Shown here in pieces: positions 62,783 through 64,000 of a stretch of DNA of 64,000 nucleotides. The notes beneath the pieces were generated by a model, which was not told the DNA's origin, did no database searches, and saw only the letters and a program-made list of their open reading frames with translations. The stretch's first letter is position 1. Every line of letters starts with the position of its first letter. Source of the DNA: Alphaproteobacteria bacterium (GTDB taxonomy: Bacteria; Pseudomonadota; Alphaproteobacteria; UBA828); NCBI GenBank assembly GCA_022826665.1, contig JAJDUK010000045.1:43503-107502 (forward strand). Direction: 5' to 3'. A program made the translations under genes and the position numbers.

Positions 62783-63540
62783 GGCGCCACCTCGCGATCT
62801 TCGTCAAGGAGCCAAGGCTCGGCCGGGCCAAGGCGCGGCTCGCCCGCGATGTCGGGCACGGCGAGGCCTGGCAGTTCTATCGGAGGCTGGTGCGCCGGGT
62901 GCTGCCGCCGCTCGCCCGCGATCCGCGCTGGAGCGCGTGGCTTGCGACGACGCCCGACAGCTGGCGGGGGTGGGAGCCGTTCTGGCCCTTCGCCCTGCCC
63001 CACCTTGAGCAGGGCTCAGGCGATGTCGGCCAACGCATGCTGCGCGTCTTCCGCAGCCTGCCGCCGGGACCCGCGATCATCGTCGGCAGCAACATTCCGG
63101 GCCTCACGCCTGCCCACGTGGCGCGCGGCTTCGCGGCACTGGGCCGCGCCGACATGGTGCTGGGACCTGCGGAGGACGGCGGCTATTGGCTGATCGGGTT
63201 GGGGCCGCGGGCCCGCGCAATCGACCCCTTCCAGGGCGTGCGCTGGTCGAGCCCGTGGGCGCTCAGCGATACCGAGCGGGCGTTGCCGGCGGGGTTCAGG
63301 CTCGCGCTGGTCGACCGCCTTGCCGATGTCGACGACGGGGCCGCGTATTGGAATTGGCGTGCCCGCACGAGGGGGACTTCAGGCCCCTGCACTCGGGCGA
63401 GCGACTCTTTGCGTTTGCGCGCTCAGGCGAGTGAGTCGTTGATTTCGCGCACTCAGGCGAGTGCGACGCACTCGATCTCGATATCGAACTCCATCGGCCA
63501 GGACGCCATGGCGACGAAGGTCCTCGCCGGCGGGTCGTGA
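62779..63540 (+). CDS. TIGR04282/DUF2064-type transferase with aberrant C-terminal tail
   Basis: LAIFVKEPRLGRAKARLARDVG, GSNIPGLTPAHVARGFAALGRADMVLGPAEDGGYWLIGL; ATG overlaps the previous stop. Confidence 0.88.
   Translation: MRRHLAIFVKEPRLGRAKARLARDVGHGEAWQFYRRLVRRVLPPLARDPRWSAWLATTPDSWRGWEPFWPFALPHLEQGSGDVGQRMLRVFRSLPPGPAIIVGSNIPGLTPAHVARGFAALGRADMVLGPAEDGGYWLIGLGPRARAIDPFQGVRWSSPWALSDTERALPAGFRLALVDRLADVDDGAAYWNWRARTRGTSGPCTRASDSLRLRAQASESLISRTQASATHSISISNSIGQDAMATKVLAGGS
63390..63479. repeat. About 30-bp tandem repeat, 3 degenerate units
   Basis: cactcgggcgagcgactctttgcgtttgcg / cgctcaggcgagtgagtcgttgatttcgcg / cactcaggcgagtgcgacgcactcgatctc. Confidence 0.7.
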
Positions 63541-63845
63541 GGGAAGTAGCGCCCGTAGATCTCGTTCACGATCCGGTAGTAGGCCGCGTTGGTGACGAAG
63601 ACCTGGCACTTCACCACGCGGTCGAGCGAGGAGCCCGCGCTCTCCAGCGTGTGCTTCAGCACCTCCATCACCTGCTCGGTCTGCACGTCGATTCCGCCCT
63701 TCACCATCTGACCTGAATCGAGGTCGAGGGGCGGCAGGCCCGAGACGTAGAGGAAGCCGCCCGCGCGCACGCAGGGCGAGAGCGGCACGCCGATCTCGCG
63801 TATCACGTCTGAGAGCTTGGGGATCTCGACGATTTCCTTTTCCAC
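63453..63845 (-). CDS. RidA family (YjgF/YER057c/UK114) protein
   Basis: VRAGGFLYVSGLPPLDLDSGQMVKGGIDVQTEQVMEVLKHTLESAGSSLDRVVKCQVFVTNAAYY; GTG start with AGGAGGAG upstream. Confidence 0.9.
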   Translation of the reverse strand: MEKEIVEIPKLSDVIREIGVPLSPCVRAGGFLYVSGLPPLDLDSGQMVKGGIDVQTEQVMEVLKHTLESAGSSLDRVVKCQVFVTNAAYYRIVNEIYGRYFPHDPPARTFVAMASWPMEFDIEIECVALA

Positions 63846-63867
63846 ATTCTCCTCCTCTTAGAGTTTG

Positions 63868-63890
63868 AATCATAAGCGTAACTTATGATT
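63868..63890. promoter_or_regulatory. Perfect 9-bp inverted repeat, candidate operator upstream of the ridA-family gene
   Basis: AATCATAAG-cgtaa-CTTATGATT in an AT-rich patch 23 nt upstream of the start. Confidence 0.55.
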
Positions 63891-64000
63891 TGTGTGTTTT
63901 CTATCAGGTGCTTAGTTCTCGTGCGACCCTGCGCATCAGAAAGCGGCATGCGGCCAGCCTCGCCCAGGCCAGGGAACTCGCCTCGTTGCGTTCGAAGTCC

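Noticed and set aside
63904-63999. Possible C-terminal end of a minus-strand CDS (…DFERNEASSLAWARLAACRFLMRRVARELST*)
   Set aside because: Only 31 codons at the window edge with no recognisable domain; cannot be supported

Overview
The window is a GC-rich chromosomal segment that reads as alphaproteobacterial core genome. It is densely coded, with about 60 genes and no convincing prophage, IS element or CRISPR array. Blocks, left to right: two amidases; lptF-lptG-lptD-surA-rsmA; GNAT; gmk-yicC-mltG-fabF-acpP with a DMT transporter before fabG-fabD; rpsF-rpsR-rplI; cfa; dnaB; an orphan NusG/RfaH-like gene; ilvE; a fumarylacetoacetase-fold hydratase; rodA-mrdA-mreD-mreC-mreB; leuA, ilvC, ilvH, ilvB; miaA; DUF1015; DUF2065-hflC-hflK; mrp; a lysozyme-like lipoprotein; thyX; a circularly permuted (two-piece) tmRNA; sspB; SDR; PLP decarboxylase; fumC; argB; engB-yidC-yidD-rnpA-rpmH; nudC; ygfZ; ppdK; glyS-glyQ; two TIGR04282/04283-type transferases; ridA. 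Two short genes missing from the ORF track were found by reading (rpmH, and a 50-aa membrane protein after glyQ). The most interesting observations are: (i) the permuted ssrA gene, with a readable G3:U70 acceptor stem, tag peptide ANDNEVALAA and H-type pseudoknot, directly upstream of sspB, with a degenerate tmRNA-like mini-copy between them; (ii) a basic low-complexity YidC C-terminal tail of about 300 aa, plus low-complexity tails on S6, S18 and L9; (iii) an orphan specialised NusG paralog; (iv) very tight or overlapping convergent gene ends; (v) two genes with a -10-like hexamer 5 nt before the ATG (leaderless candidates). No search or folding tool was run. Product names come from recognising conserved motifs in the translations.
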